A DNA stretch of 64,000 nucleotides from an uncultured Pelagibacteraceae bacterium. Its GTDB lineage: Bacteria > Pseudomonadota > Alphaproteobacteria > Pelagibacterales > Pelagibacteraceae. The notes under the pieces were generated by a model. It did not search any database. It was given only the letters and a program-made list of their open reading frames with translations, and was not told where the DNA came from. Both the position numbers and the translations under genes were made by a program. Shown piece by piece: positions 10,266 through 20,008 of the stretch (position 1 is the first letter of the stretch; every line of letters starts with the position of its first letter). The DNA lies in NCBI GenBank assembly GCA_902586485.1, contig CACIHO010000005.1:1-64000 (forward strand). Direction: 5' to 3'.

Positions 10266-12994
10266 CTAAATCACAAATAAATCTGCCAAAAACAGCTTTT
10301 TCCATGAAAGCTAACTTACCTACTCGAGAGCCAGAAATTCTTGAATACTGGAAAAAAATAAATCTTTATGATGAATTAAGAAATGAAAGTAAAGGAAAGG
10401 AAAAATTTGTTCTACATGATGGACCTCCTTATGCGAATGGAAATATCCATATGGGAACAGCTCTTAATAAAATTCTTAAAGATATAATTGTAAAATTTCA
10501 TCAAATGGATGGAAAAGACTCCATTTATGTACCAGGCTGGGATTGTCATGGCTTGCCTATAGAGTGGAAAATTGAAGAACAATATAAAAAAAACAAAAAA
10601 AACAAAAACGATGTTCCGATAGTTGAATTTAGAAAAGAATGTAGAACATTTGCTGAGAAGTGGATTGAAATTCACAAAAGCCAATTTAAGAGATTGGGCG
10701 TTGTGGGGGATTGGGAAAATTATTACTCTACGATGAGCTTTGGAGCAGAAGCACAGATAGTAAGAGAGCTTGGTAAATTTTTAAAAGAGGGAAGTCTGTA
10801 TAGAGGCTTCAAACCAGTTTTATGGTCAACAGTTGAGAAGACTGCGCTTGCAGATGCTGAGGTTGAATATCAGGATCATAAATCAGATACAATTTATACA
10901 TCATTCAAAGTTAAATCATCTGATTTAAAAGATTTAGTTGGAAGTGAAATAGTTATTTGGACAACGACACCATGGACGATACCTGCAAATAAAGCTTTAG
11001 CCTTTAATGAGTCTCTTGATTATGTAATATTGGATATTAAAGATGAGGGTGATTTTAAAAATAGAAAAATTGTAATAGCAAATGCTTTGCTAGATTCAGT
11101 TGTTAAAGAGTGTGAATTAAAAAATTATAAAAAAATTCATATATTTAAAGGTAAAGAATTTAAAAACACCATTTGTAATCATCCATTTTTAAATCTTGGT
11201 TATGATCATGACATCCCAATGTTGGAAGCTAGATTTGTAACAACTGAGCAAGGAACTGGAGTTGTTCATTGTGCACCAAGTCATGGACCTGATGATTTTA
11301 ATTTGTGTTTGAACAACAATATTAAAGCCATTGAAACTGTAGATGGAGATGGAAAATATACAAACAATGTTAAATTGTTTGAAGGAATTCATATTTTTAA
11401 AGCAAATCCTATTGTGATTGAAAAACTCAGAGAACAAAAAAATTTATTATTTAATGGTGAGCTAGTTCACTCTTATCCCCATTCATGGAGATCTAAGGCA
11501 CCACTTGTTCATAGAGCAACCCCACAATGGTTTATATCCATGGAAAGTCACAAATTGAGAGATAAGGCACTAAAGGCAATTGATGAAACTACTTTTTATC
11601 CAAACAAAGGTAAAGAAAGATTAAAATCAATGATTGAAACCAGACCTGACTGGTGTGTTTCAAGACAAAGAGTTTGGGGTGTCCCACTTCCAATTTTTGT
11701 AAACAAACAAACTAAGGAAATTTTAGTAGATGATGAAGTTACTGAAAATATTGCATCAATTTATGAGAAAGAAGGTTCAGATTGTTGGTTTTCAGATGAT
11801 CCTCAAAGATTTTTAGGAAATAAATATAAAGCGGAGGATTATGAAAAATTAAGTGATATTGTTGAGGTATGGTTTGATAGTGGCTCAACGCATTCATTTG
11901 TGCTGGAAAAAAGAGAGGATTTAAAATGGCCAGCATCAATGTATTTAGAGGGTTCAGATCAACATAGGGGCTGGTTTCATTCATCATTATTAGAATCTTG
12001 TGGAACGAGAGGTAGAGCACCTTTCGAGTCAATTTTATCTCATGGTTTTGTTGTAGATGGCAAAGGCCTAAAGATGTCAAAATCGCTGGGAAATGTAATA
12101 GCGCCCGAAGATATTTTGAAAAAATATGGCGCTGATATTTTAAGAATTTGGGTGGCATCATCAAATTATGCTGAGGACTTAAGAATAGATTACTCCATTT
12201 TAGATCAACACGCTGAGTCTTATAGAAAAATTAGAAATACTTTTAGATATTTACTAGGAAATATTAATGATAAATATGAAACGATAAATTTTGATGAGCT
12301 GGATGTAGATAGCTTACCTGAGTTAGAACAGTTAATGCTTCATAAAATTTATGTTTTAAATCGTAATTTTAAAAAATATTTTAAAAATTATGATTTTCAT
12401 AATTTATATAAAGAATTGTTAAATTTTTGCACTGTTGATTTGTCAGCTTTTTACTTTGATATCAGAAAAGATAATCTATATTGTGATCCTATTGACACAG
12501 AAAAAAGAAAATCAACAATTTTACTTCTAAACATCATTTTAAATGCTCTACTAAAATGGTTTGCACCCATACTATCTTTTACAACGGAGGAAATATTTAA
12601 ATTATTATTTAAAGACCAAAAAAGTATTCACCTTGAAAAATTTTTAGAATTTCCTAATAAATTTAAAAATGAAAAGCTCAGTAATAAATGGATTGAATTG
12701 GTAAAAATCAGAAATATTTGCAACATAAGTATTGAAGAAAAAAGAGCTAGTAAGGATATAGGATCAAGCTTAGAAGCAGATTTAAAAATACAACTGAATC
12801 AAAAATTAAAAAGTCTTACAGAAAATACAGATTTTTCAGAACTTTGTATCACCTCAAGTGCTAAGGTTAGCTATAAAGATGATATCGAAACAACTGCAAT
12901 TACTAGCAAGGCAAATGGATCGAAGTGTTCAATTTGTTGGAAGATTAAAGAATCAGCTTGTGATAGAGCTAATTGTGCTGTGAATTTAGCATGA
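10262..12994 (+). CDS. ileS: Isoleucyl-tRNA synthetase
   Basis: A class I aminoacyl-tRNA synthetase, 910 residues. The HIGH-type motif is PPYANGNIHMG (near 55-65) and the KMSKS motif is LKMSKSLGN (near 602). An editing domain with TTTPWTIPANKALAFN lies between them. The C-terminus ends in a zinc-binding element with CSICW and CDRANC. Its stop overlaps the ATG of lspA (ATGA), the classical ileS-lspA arrangement of proteobacteria. Confidence 0.98.
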   Translation: MTKSQINLPKTAFSMKANLPTREPEILEYWKKINLYDELRNESKGKEKFVLHDGPPYANGNIHMGTALNKILKDIIVKFHQMDGKDSIYVPGWDCHGLPIEWKIEEQYKKNKKNKNDVPIVEFRKECRTFAEKWIEIHKSQFKRLGVVGDWENYYSTMSFGAEAQIVRELGKFLKEGSLYRGFKPVLWSTVEKTALADAEVEYQDHKSDTIYTSFKVKSSDLKDLVGSEIVIWTTTPWTIPANKALAFNESLDYVILDIKDEGDFKNRKIVIANALLDSVVKECELKNYKKIHIFKGKEFKNTICNHPFLNLGYDHDIPMLEARFVTTEQGTGVVHCAPSHGPDDFNLCLNNNIKAIETVDGDGKYTNNVKLFEGIHIFKANPIVIEKLREQKNLLFNGELVHSYPHSWRSKAPLVHRATPQWFISMESHKLRDKALKAIDETTFYPNKGKERLKSMIETRPDWCVSRQRVWGVPLPIFVNKQTKEILVDDEVTENIASIYEKEGSDCWFSDDPQRFLGNKYKAEDYEKLSDIVEVWFDSGSTHSFVLEKREDLKWPASMYLEGSDQHRGWFHSSLLESCGTRGRAPFESILSHGFVVDGKGLKMSKSLGNVIAPEDILKKYGADILRIWVASSNYAEDLRIDYSILDQHAESYRKIRNTFRYLLGNINDKYETINFDELDVDSLPELEQLMLHKIYVLNRNFKKYFKNYDFHNLYKELLNFCTVDLSAFYFDIRKDNLYCDPIDTEKRKSTILLLNIILNALLKWFAPILSFTTEEIFKLLFKDQKSIHLEKFLEFPNKFKNEKLSNKWIELVKIRNICNISIEEKRASKDIGSSLEADLKIQLNQKLKSLTENTDFSELCITSSAKVSYKDDIETTAITSKANGSKCSICWKIKESACDRANCAVNLA

Positions 12995-13485
12995 TAAAGA
13001 AAAATCTTTTTATTAGTTCATCTTTTATTTTATTTATTTTTTTACTTGATAGACTTTCTAAAACTTATGTAATTTATTTAAATAATAAATTATTAGGATC
13101 TGAAATATTTTCTTCAAACTTTTTAAATATTTATTTAATCTGGAATGAAGGGATAGCATTTGGTCTGTTTTCTTTTAACGAAAAAACTTTCTACAACATA
13201 TTAACAATTTTAATTCTAATTATTATTTTGGTAATTTTTATTATGATTATGAAAAGTGATGGCTTAAAGAAATACTCACTTTTAATGATTTTAGGAGGCG
13301 CGCTAGGAAATGTGTTCGATAGATTATATTATAAAGCAGTTCCTGATTTCATAGATTTTCATATAGGTAATTTTCACTGGTTCATTTTTAATGTAGCGGA
13401 TATCTTTATTTCATTAGGAGTGTTTTTTATGATATTTTTGGAATTTACTGATAAAACTAAAAATAAAAAAAATGAATTTTTTTAA
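12991..13485 (+). CDS. lspA: Lipoprotein signal peptidase II
   Basis: The inner-membrane aspartyl protease that cleaves prolipoprotein signal peptides. With the ATG at 12991 it is 164 residues with four membrane segments. Conserved motifs are IWNEGIAFGLF, GGALGNVFDRL (first catalytic Asp) and FNVADIFISLG (second catalytic Asp). The ATG overlapping the ileS stop was preferred over an extension inside ileS. It precedes a lipoprotein gene that would be its substrate. Confidence 0.96.
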   Translation: MIKKNLFISSSFILFIFLLDRLSKTYVIYLNNKLLGSEIFSSNFLNIYLIWNEGIAFGLFSFNEKTFYNILTILILIIILVIFIMIMKSDGLKKYSLLMILGGALGNVFDRLYYKAVPDFIDFHIGNFHWFIFNVADIFISLGVFFMIFLEFTDKTKNKKNEFF

Positions 13486-13792
13486 AATAATATTTTGTCT
13501 TTTCTTGTTTGTTTTATTTACTTCTTGTGGAGCTGTTAGGGAAGGATTTTCAAATCAGAAGAAAAATAATAGTGATGAATTTTTAGTAGAAAAAAAATCC
13601 CCATTAATAATGCCACCAGATTTTGATGAGTTGCCAATACCAAACAATCAAAATATTAAGGATAATAATCAAGAAAATACTATTAAAAAATTGATTTCAA
13701 AACAAGATTCCAATCTATCTAAATCAGAAAATGCAGTTTCATCAAGTACAACTCTTGAGAAATCGTTGATAGAAAAGATTATTAATAATTAA
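13472..13792 (+). CDS. DUF3035-type small lipoprotein
   Basis: A 106-residue predicted lipoprotein. Residues 1-19 are a signal sequence ending in the lipobox LFTSC, so the mature protein starts at the Cys near residue 19. The segment DEFLVEKKSPLIMPPDFDELPIP matches the DUF3035 core, a family found just after lspA in alphaproteobacteria and sometimes annotated as an outer-membrane assembly (BamF-like) component. The rest is Asn/Lys/Ser-rich linker. It overlaps lspA by 14 bases and shares its last base with the pgi ATG. Confidence 0.75.
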   Translation: MNFFKIIFCLFLFVLFTSCGAVREGFSNQKKNNSDEFLVEKKSPLIMPPDFDELPIPNNQNIKDNNQENTIKKLISKQDSNLSKSENAVSSSTTLEKSLIEKIINN

Positions 13793-14967
13793 TGTTAAGT
13801 TTCAGGATTAAATTTAATAATTTTAAATTAAAAAAAAAGTCTAAAATTAAATTGAATTTAATTCAAATAATTAAAAAAAAAAATTCTGTAATAGAGTCTT
13901 TAGGTAAAAATTATAAAAATAGTTTTAAGAAGAAAGATTTAAACAAATTTAAAAAATACTCTAATTTTAGATTAATTGGAATAGGTGGTTCCACATTAGG
14001 TGCTCAAGCAATTTATGAATTTTTAAAATTCAAGATAAAAAAAAAATTTGAATTCATTGATAATTTGAAAAACTACCAAAACAAAAGTAAAAATAAAAAA
14101 ATTGCCAACATAATTATTTCAAAATCAGGCAATACAATTGAAACATTAGTAAATGCAAATATCTTAATAAGAAAAAAAGATGAAAATATTTTTATAACAG
14201 AAAATAAAATAAATCATCTATATTCACTTGCGCAAAAATTAAAAGGTGAAATTATTCATCATAATAATTTTATAGGTGGCAGATATTCGGTGTTATCAGA
14301 AGTGGGAATGGTCCCAGCGGAGTTAATGGGTTTAAAAATTGACTATTTTAGACAATACAATTCATTAATTAAAAATAAAACATTTTTAAATTCACTTGTT
14401 TCAAATGTTGCTGCAACAATCGATTTAATAAAAGATAAAAAATTTAATTCTATAATTATTAATTATGATGAGAGTTCAGATAATTTATTTAAATGGTATC
14501 AGCAATTGGTTGCAGAGAGTCTCGGAAAAAAAAACAAAGGATTGTTGCCTGTTATTTCAACCATGCCAAAGGACAATCACAGTACGATGCAACTTTATTT
14601 AGATGGTTTTAAAAATAATTTTTTTACATTTTTTTACGTAAATGAAAATCAATCAGATAAAATAAATAATTCGAATTTAATTAGCTCACAAAAATTTTTA
14701 AAAAGCAAAAAGATATCAAGCATCATTTACGCCCAAAAAATTGCCACTGAAAATGTATTTAAAAAAAAAAATATTCCATTTAGAAGTTTTGAAATTAAAA
14801 AAAGAGATGAAAAAACTCTAGGTGAGCTATTTTGTTTTTTTGTTTTAGAGACCATTTTGTTAGGGCAAGTGCTTAATATAAACCCTTATGATCAGCCCGC
14901 AGTGGAATTAATAAAAAAAGAAACTCAAAAAATTTTAATCAGCACAAGAAATAAAAATTATTTTTGA
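13792..14967 (+). CDS. pgi: Glucose-6-phosphate isomerase, compact form
   Basis: Interconverts glucose-6-phosphate and fructose-6-phosphate. At 391 residues it is much shorter than the common 540-560 residue bacterial enzyme. The core survives: LIGIGGSTLGA (near 62), IIISKSGNTIET (near 108), FIGGRYSVLSEVGMVP (near 160), the second SIS domain with WYQQLVAESLGKKNKG (near 236), PKDNHSTMQLYLDG (near 260) and a C-terminal NPYDQPAVELIK. It converges on rsmD with a 33-base coding overlap. Identity is secure; activity of the reduced form is presumed. Confidence 0.9.
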   Translation: MLSFRIKFNNFKLKKKSKIKLNLIQIIKKKNSVIESLGKNYKNSFKKKDLNKFKKYSNFRLIGIGGSTLGAQAIYEFLKFKIKKKFEFIDNLKNYQNKSKNKKIANIIISKSGNTIETLVNANILIRKKDENIFITENKINHLYSLAQKLKGEIIHHNNFIGGRYSVLSEVGMVPAELMGLKIDYFRQYNSLIKNKTFLNSLVSNVAATIDLIKDKKFNSIIINYDESSDNLFKWYQQLVAESLGKKNKGLLPVISTMPKDNHSTMQLYLDGFKNNFFTFFYVNENQSDKINNSNLISSQKFLKSKKISSIIYAQKIATENVFKKKNIPFRSFEIKKRDEKTLGELFCFFVLETILLGQVLNINPYDQPAVELIKKETQKILISTRNKNYF

Positions 14968-15501
14968 AATACCGTATATTTTCTCTTCTAAAACCCTAAA
15001 TTCTTTTGGAAAAGTCTCTTGCTCAGTTTTATATCTATGTAAAATTATTATTCCTTTTTTTTTTAATATTTTTTTTTTTAGAATGACTTCTAACAACAGC
15101 GATAAGTTTTTATCTTTATATGGTGGATCGATAAATATTATATCAAAACTAATGTCAAAATAAGATAGTGTATTTAAATCATAAATATTATTTTCAATAA
15201 TTTGATAGTTATGAATTGACTTTAGACTAAATAAATTTTTTTTCAGAATTCGCAAAACATTTTTATAATTTTCTATAAAAATAACCTCATTAGCACCCCT
15301 TGATAGGCATTCAATTCCAAATGAGCCTACGCCAGAAAAGAGATCTAAAACTTTCGCATTTTTTAAATTTATTTTAAATTTATTTGAATGATTTATTAAA
15401 TTAAAAATTGATTCTTTAGTTAAATCTTTGAGTGGCCTTGTTTTTAAATCCTCTGGTTCGTAAATTTTTTTACCTTTAAAAATCCCAGATATAATTCGCA
15501 T
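14935..15501 (-). CDS. rsmD: 16S rRNA (guanine966-N2)-methyltransferase RsmD
   Basis: A 188-residue SAM-dependent rRNA methyltransferase. The N-terminus MRIISGIFKGKKI, the TRPLKDLTKESIFNL block, the SAM motif VLDLFSGVGSFGIECLSRGA and the catalytic FIDPPYKD are all typical of RsmD. It is downstream of purD with two bases between them and overlaps the 3' end of pgi on the opposite strand. Confidence 0.94.
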   Translation of the reverse strand: MRIISGIFKGKKIYEPEDLKTRPLKDLTKESIFNLINHSNKFKINLKNAKVLDLFSGVGSFGIECLSRGANEVIFIENYKNVLRILKKNLFSLKSIHNYQIIENNIYDLNTLSYFDISFDIIFIDPPYKDKNLSLLLEVILKKKILKKKGIIILHRYKTEQETFPKEFRVLEEKIYGISKIIFISCAD

Positions 15502-15503
15502 AA

Positions 15504-16766
15504 TTAGTTAATTACTTTATACCCTATGTCTTTTCGAAAAAAACCTTTAGACCAATTCAAAGTTTCTAAACTGTAAGATATATTTTTTTTTGCAGAGACA
15601 AAATCATTAGCAAGAGAGACAAAATTTAAAACTCTACCTCCATTAGCATATACTATATCATTTTTTTTAATTGTACCTGCGTGAAATAACAAATTATTTT
15701 CATTTTGGATAACCTTATCTAGTCCTTTGATTTCTATATTTGTTTCATATTTTTCAGGGTAACCATTTGAACATACAACAACACATATACTTTTTTTATC
15801 TATCCATTCAATATTGATTTTATCTAATGTTCCATCACAAGAAGCTTCAAAAATATCTAAAAGATCAGTTTTTAATTTAGGTAGAATTGTCTGACATTCA
15901 GGATCTCCCATTCTAACATTATATTCGATCAAAAATGGTTCGTTCTCAACAATCATTAAACCTGTGTATAAGAAACCACAAAACTTCGTTCCATTTTCAG
16001 ATAGTCCATTTAGAGTTGGTTTAATTATTTTATCAATAATTTTTTTTTCTAGTGTATCATCTATTAATCTTGAAGGAGAATATGCACCCATACCTCCTGT
16101 ATTTTTACCTTTATCACCCTCTAAAACTCTTTTGTGATCTTGAGCTGTGCCAAAATTTTTAAAATTTTTTCCATCATGAATTGTGAAAAAGCTCATTTCC
16201 TCACCATATAAAAATTCTTCAATTAATATATTTTTTGCTTTTCCGAATTTACCATTAAATATTTCATCTATAGCTATCTCTGCTTCAAGTTTGTTGTTAC
16301 AGATATAAACTCCTTTACCTGCGGCTAAATTATCAGCTTTAACTACTGTTGGATAATTCATTTCTTTAATAAAAATTTTAGCTTCACTTTTAGTTTCAAA
16401 AATTCCAAATTTTGCAGTTGGAATATTAAATTTTTTACACAGTTGTTTAGTGAAAATTTTAGATCCTTCTAATTTAGAAGCAATTTTATTAGGTCCAAAA
16501 ACTTTAATTTTAAATTTTTTAAGATAATCAACAATACCTTCTACCAAAGGTTTTTCAGGTCCTACAATAATTAAATCTATTTGTTTTTTAATTATGAAAT
16601 TTTTTAAATTTTCAAAATTTTCAAAATTAATATCTACATTTTCTGCAAGATCAGATGTTCCCGCATTTCCTGGAAAACAAAAAATTTTATCTATTTTATT
16701 TGATTTTTTTAAGCTATGACAAATAGCATGTTCTCTTCCACCACTTCCTATTATTCCAACTTTCAT
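15504..16766 (-). CDS. purD: Phosphoribosylamine--glycine ligase
   Basis: An ATP-grasp enzyme of purine synthesis (second step), 420 residues. GSGGREHAI (near 7-15), the ATP-grasp region with KADNLAAGKGVYIC, TGGMGAYSP (near 227) and IEYNVRMGDPECQ (near 285) are all present. It diverges from the DUF2093 gene with 21 bases between start codons, so the two promoters must overlap each other or lie in coding DNA. Confidence 0.97.
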   Translation of the reverse strand: MKVGIIGSGGREHAICHSLKKSNKIDKIFCFPGNAGTSDLAENVDINFENFENLKNFIIKKQIDLIIVGPEKPLVEGIVDYLKKFKIKVFGPNKIASKLEGSKIFTKQLCKKFNIPTAKFGIFETKSEAKIFIKEMNYPTVVKADNLAAGKGVYICNNKLEAEIAIDEIFNGKFGKAKNILIEEFLYGEEMSFFTIHDGKNFKNFGTAQDHKRVLEGDKGKNTGGMGAYSPSRLIDDTLEKKIIDKIIKPTLNGLSENGTKFCGFLYTGLMIVENEPFLIEYNVRMGDPECQTILPKLKTDLLDIFEASCDGTLDKINIEWIDKKSICVVVCSNGYPEKYETNIEIKGLDKVIQNENNLLFHAGTIKKNDIVYANGGRVLNFVSLANDFVSAKKNISYSLETLNWSKGFFRKDIGYKVIN

Positions 16767-16787
16767 ATAAAAGTGTATAAACTAAAA

Positions 16788-16979
16788 ATGACAAAAAAAT
16801 TAGCAAAAATAAAATATTTACCAAATAATTTTCAAGTTTTAGAACCTGGTGACTATGTAGAGTGCGCAATATCAGGAAAAAAAATTAATCTCGAAAATTT
16901 AACTTATTGGAATGTTGAGTTGCAAGAGCCATATTTTTCTTACAAAGAAGCTTTTCAAAAAAGAGAAACTAAAAGTTAA
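16788..16979 (+). CDS. DUF2093 family small protein
   Basis: A 63-residue protein from the ATG at 16788; an upstream extension would run back into purD and was rejected. The sequence KIKYLPNNFQVLEPGDYVECAISGKKI followed by LTYWNVELQEPYFS matches DUF2093, a short alphaproteobacterial family of unknown function. A single Cys is present near residue 29, so it is not an obvious zinc ribbon. It ends six bases before the stop of the convergent acyltransferase. Confidence 0.8.
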   Translation: MTKKLAKIKYLPNNFQVLEPGDYVECAISGKKINLENLTYWNVELQEPYFSYKEAFQKRETKS

Positions 16980-16985
16980 TATAAA

Positions 16986-17846
16986 CTATTTCCAACGATT
17001 ATGCGTCCATATCCATTGTTCAGGTTTTTTAAGTATCAGTTTTTCTAAAACTAAATTCAAATCGTCTGTTATTTTTTGGATTGTTGCATCCTCAGAAAAA
17101 ATAATTGGATTATTTATAACAATTTTAAACTCAATATCCTTAATTCTCTCAATGTATACAGGTACCACCGGAATATTAAATTTTTTTACAAGTTGAGCAG
17201 GTATAGTTGTTGTTAACGCAGGCTTCTCAAAAAGTTTCGACAAAATACCTTCAGAAACTCTTTGATCAATCATAAGAGCAGTAGAAAAATTTTTCTTTTT
17301 TAATTTTATTAAATTTTTAATTCCACCAATACCTTTTTTAATCTGATATTTACAAATATATTTTTTTCTAATTCTTTCCATAATTTGATTTAAAAAAAAA
17401 TTATTTAGTGGTCTATATATTGCCGATAAACTAATGCCACCTTTTTCCAAACACATTGCCATTAACTCAAAATTACTTAAATGTCCGGAAACAAAAACAA
17501 CTTGTTTGTTCATCTTATTTATTTCATCAAGGATTTCTTGACCCTCTATTTTGATTTTTGAGTTAAGTTTTCCTTTTCTAAACTCAGATATAAAAACATA
17601 TTCTGCAAATGTTCTTCCATAACTATTCCACATAGATTTTGTGACTATTTCTAAATTTTTATTATCAATGCTGGGTATTGCTTTTTTGATATTTGAGTGA
17701 ATTAATTTTTTTGGTCTAAACAAAGGACCTATTTTCTCAAATAAAGTACCTCCTAAATTAGAAGAAATTTTTGGTCCCAAAATTTTGAAGATTACAAAAC
17801 AAAGTATTACAAAAAGGAATTGTGAAAAATATTTAACGTATTTCAT
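16986..17846 (-). CDS. Lipid A biosynthesis acyltransferase (LpxL/HtrB/MsbB family)
   Basis: A 286-residue inner-membrane acyltransferase expected to add a secondary acyl chain to lipid A. An N-terminal membrane anchor (residues 7-25) precedes the catalytic HX4E motif in SGHLSNFEL (near 120), the IYRPLNN block and a basic, conserved C-terminal WIWTHNRWK. It follows lpxK by two bases and belongs to the lipid A/Kdo group, supporting the role. Which acyl position it uses cannot be read from sequence. Confidence 0.88.
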   Translation of the reverse strand: MKYVKYFSQFLFVILCFVIFKILGPKISSNLGGTLFEKIGPLFRPKKLIHSNIKKAIPSIDNKNLEIVTKSMWNSYGRTFAEYVFISEFRKGKLNSKIKIEGQEILDEINKMNKQVVFVSGHLSNFELMAMCLEKGGISLSAIYRPLNNFFLNQIMERIRKKYICKYQIKKGIGGIKNLIKLKKKNFSTALMIDQRVSEGILSKLFEKPALTTTIPAQLVKKFNIPVVPVYIERIKDIEFKIVINNPIIFSEDATIQKITDDLNLVLEKLILKKPEQWIWTHNRWK

Positions 17847-17848
17847 AT

Positions 17849-18775
17849 TTAGGTTATAGATTTAATAAATTTTTCCTCATCAATTATTTTTAGTTTTGAT
17901 TTAATAAATTTAATTTCATTCAATTTTAAATTCTCAAATCTAAAGTAATCTTTTTCTGTTGTAATTATTTCACATTTTAATTTTTTTGCTTGATTTATTA
18001 TAAGTTTCAAATCTTTTTTTGAATATGTATAGTGATCTGGAAATTCATAATCTTCTAATACAACTAAACCGTAATTTTTTAACATTGAAACAAAGGTATG
18101 ATGATTACCAATCCCAGAAAAAACTAAATAATTATTCTCTTTTTTAAACTCATTTATGTTTATCGCTTCATACTTTCCTAAATGAATGTTTACACTAGGG
18201 TTGATTCTAAAAATTTCTTTTTTTAAATTATCTAAGTTTTCTAAATTACCATTTAAAAATACATGTTTATAATTTTTAAGGTTTTCTATGTTTTCTCGCA
18301 AAGGTCCAGAAGGAATAGTTAAACCATTCCCTATCCAATTATTGTTGTTAAAACATACAATACTTACATCATAATTTATTGATTTATCTTGAAGGCCATC
18401 ATCAATTACTGCAAAGTCATAATTTTCAGCCTCAGCTTTTTCTATAGCCTTTGCTCTGTTTTTTGATAAAAAAATACTTCCATTTTTTTTTAAGATTTTT
18501 TGTTCATCGAATTGACTCTTGTAAAATTTTTTTACAAAACAAGTTTTAATATTTTTTCTTTCTAAAATTTCTTTTATTTCTATACAAAGTGATGTTTTTC
18601 CAGTTCCACCAACATAAAAATTACCCACACATATGGTTTTAATTTTAAAATTTTTTTTAATTTTATTTATTTTAAATTTATTAATTAATTTAATTAAAAG
18701 AGATATTGGAAATAATAGATAAGCATAAAAGTTTGGTTTTTTATAATCCCAAAATCTAGGTTTTTTGAATTTCAT
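17849..18775 (-). CDS. lpxK: Tetraacyldisaccharide 4'-kinase
   Basis: Phosphorylates the 4' position of the lipid A precursor. The 308 residues show an N-terminal membrane anchor, the P-loop VGNFYVGGTGKTSL (near 52-65), the DDGLQDKSI motif (near 120) and the FPDHYTYSKKDL block (near 244), all typical of LpxK. Its start overlaps the end of waaA by 20 bases, indicating co-transcription. Confidence 0.95.
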   Translation of the reverse strand: MKFKKPRFWDYKKPNFYAYLLFPISLLIKLINKFKINKIKKNFKIKTICVGNFYVGGTGKTSLCIEIKEILERKNIKTCFVKKFYKSQFDEQKILKKNGSIFLSKNRAKAIEKAEAENYDFAVIDDGLQDKSINYDVSIVCFNNNNWIGNGLTIPSGPLRENIENLKNYKHVFLNGNLENLDNLKKEIFRINPSVNIHLGKYEAININEFKKENNYLVFSGIGNHHTFVSMLKNYGLVVLEDYEFPDHYTYSKKDLKLIINQAKKLKCEIITTEKDYFRFENLKLNEIKFIKSKLKIIDEEKFIKSIT

Positions 18776-20006
18776 TTTTAATTAGGTTATCTAACTGATT
18801 TATAGTTTTTTTAAGAATTTTTACTCCAATATTCTTTACTTTTTGACCTTTTTTTTTATTTTTTTTAAAAACTATTGATGATGCTAATTCAGTGTAGGAA
18901 TTAACTTTTTTTGATATTTTTAATCTCTTTAATAATTTGTAAACATCTTTAAAATTATCTACATAAGGTCCATGCAAAATTTTTGATCCAGTTCTTGATG
19001 CCTCTAAAGGATTCTGGCCACCTCTTTTTATTATAGAACCACCAAAGAAAACTGTAGAACTGATATCATGAAATTTTTTTGTTTCTCCAAATGTATCTAC
19101 TAAATAAATATCAACATTTTTTAAACTTTTCTTTTTTGAGCTATGCGTATTAACTTTTAATTTAAGTTTTTGCATATCTTTGATTATATATTTTGCTCTA
19201 TGAATATGCCTTGGAATAATAATTGTAATTAAATTTTTTATCTTTTTTTTTAATTGTATATGTGCTTTAGCACAAAAAATTTCTTCATTATTATGAGTAC
19301 TTGAAGCTACCCAAATCTTTTTTTTATTAAACTGATTTTGTAGGTTTAGATTAATTCTATTCATATTTTGTTGATTGTTTTCAATAAATTTCAAATTTCC
19401 AATTTGATTAATTTTTAATACATTCAATTTTTTTAAAAATTTTTTTGTCTCATTATTTTGAGGGTATGCAAAATCAATTTTATTGAAAACTTGTTTTGAA
19501 AAAAAATTAATCTTATTCCATTTATTAAATGTTTTCCTTGTCAATCTAGCATTCAATAAAATTAGTGGAATATTATTTTGATTAATTTTTTCATACATGC
19601 ATGGCCAAATTTCTGACTCAATAAAAATAGCAATTTTTGGTTTCCAATACGTCAAAAAAGTATTTACGAAAAAAGTATGATCAATTGGATAAAATTGATG
19701 GATGGTTTTTTTTAAATTATATTGTTTTAATATTTTTGAGGAACTTAAAGTGCTAGATGTTATCAATATTTGCTTAATAGATTTATTTTTTTCATAATAT
19801 TTTATTAGAGGTATTATACTCATAATTTCTCCGACACTTGCACCATGGAACCAGATTAGATTGCCTTTAATCCTTTTTTTTGATGGGAAACTAAATTTTT
19901 CTAAGAATCTTTTTTTGTCTTCTTTTTTTTTAAAAACTCTAAAAATTATAATTAATGGTGATATAAAAATTAATAAAATTATAATTGTCTGATAAAATAA
20001 AAACAT
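18756..20006 (-). CDS. waaA: 3-deoxy-D-manno-octulosonic acid (Kdo) transferase
   Basis: A family 30 glycosyltransferase that attaches Kdo to lipid A, 416 residues. It has an N-terminal membrane anchor, WFHGASVGEIMS (near 53, the acceptor-side Glu), FIESEIWP (near 127), LLNARLT (near 149) and FGGSIIKRGGQNPLEAS near the C-terminus. It lies between the ABC transporter gene and lpxK in a minus-strand envelope operon. Confidence 0.95.
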   Translation of the reverse strand: MFLFYQTIIILLIFISPLIIIFRVFKKKEDKKRFLEKFSFPSKKRIKGNLIWFHGASVGEIMSIIPLIKYYEKNKSIKQILITSSTLSSSKILKQYNLKKTIHQFYPIDHTFFVNTFLTYWKPKIAIFIESEIWPCMYEKINQNNIPLILLNARLTRKTFNKWNKINFFSKQVFNKIDFAYPQNNETKKFLKKLNVLKINQIGNLKFIENNQQNMNRINLNLQNQFNKKKIWVASSTHNNEEIFCAKAHIQLKKKIKNLITIIIPRHIHRAKYIIKDMQKLKLKVNTHSSKKKSLKNVDIYLVDTFGETKKFHDISSTVFFGGSIIKRGGQNPLEASRTGSKILHGPYVDNFKDVYKLLKRLKISKKVNSYTELASSIVFKKNKKKGQKVKNIGVKILKKTINQLDNLIKNEIQKT

Positions 20007-20008
20007 TT

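Noticed and set aside
11739-12164. 141-codon minus-strand frame opposite ileS
   Set aside because: It is a shadow of the ileS catalytic region, with no start signal and an unlikely composition.
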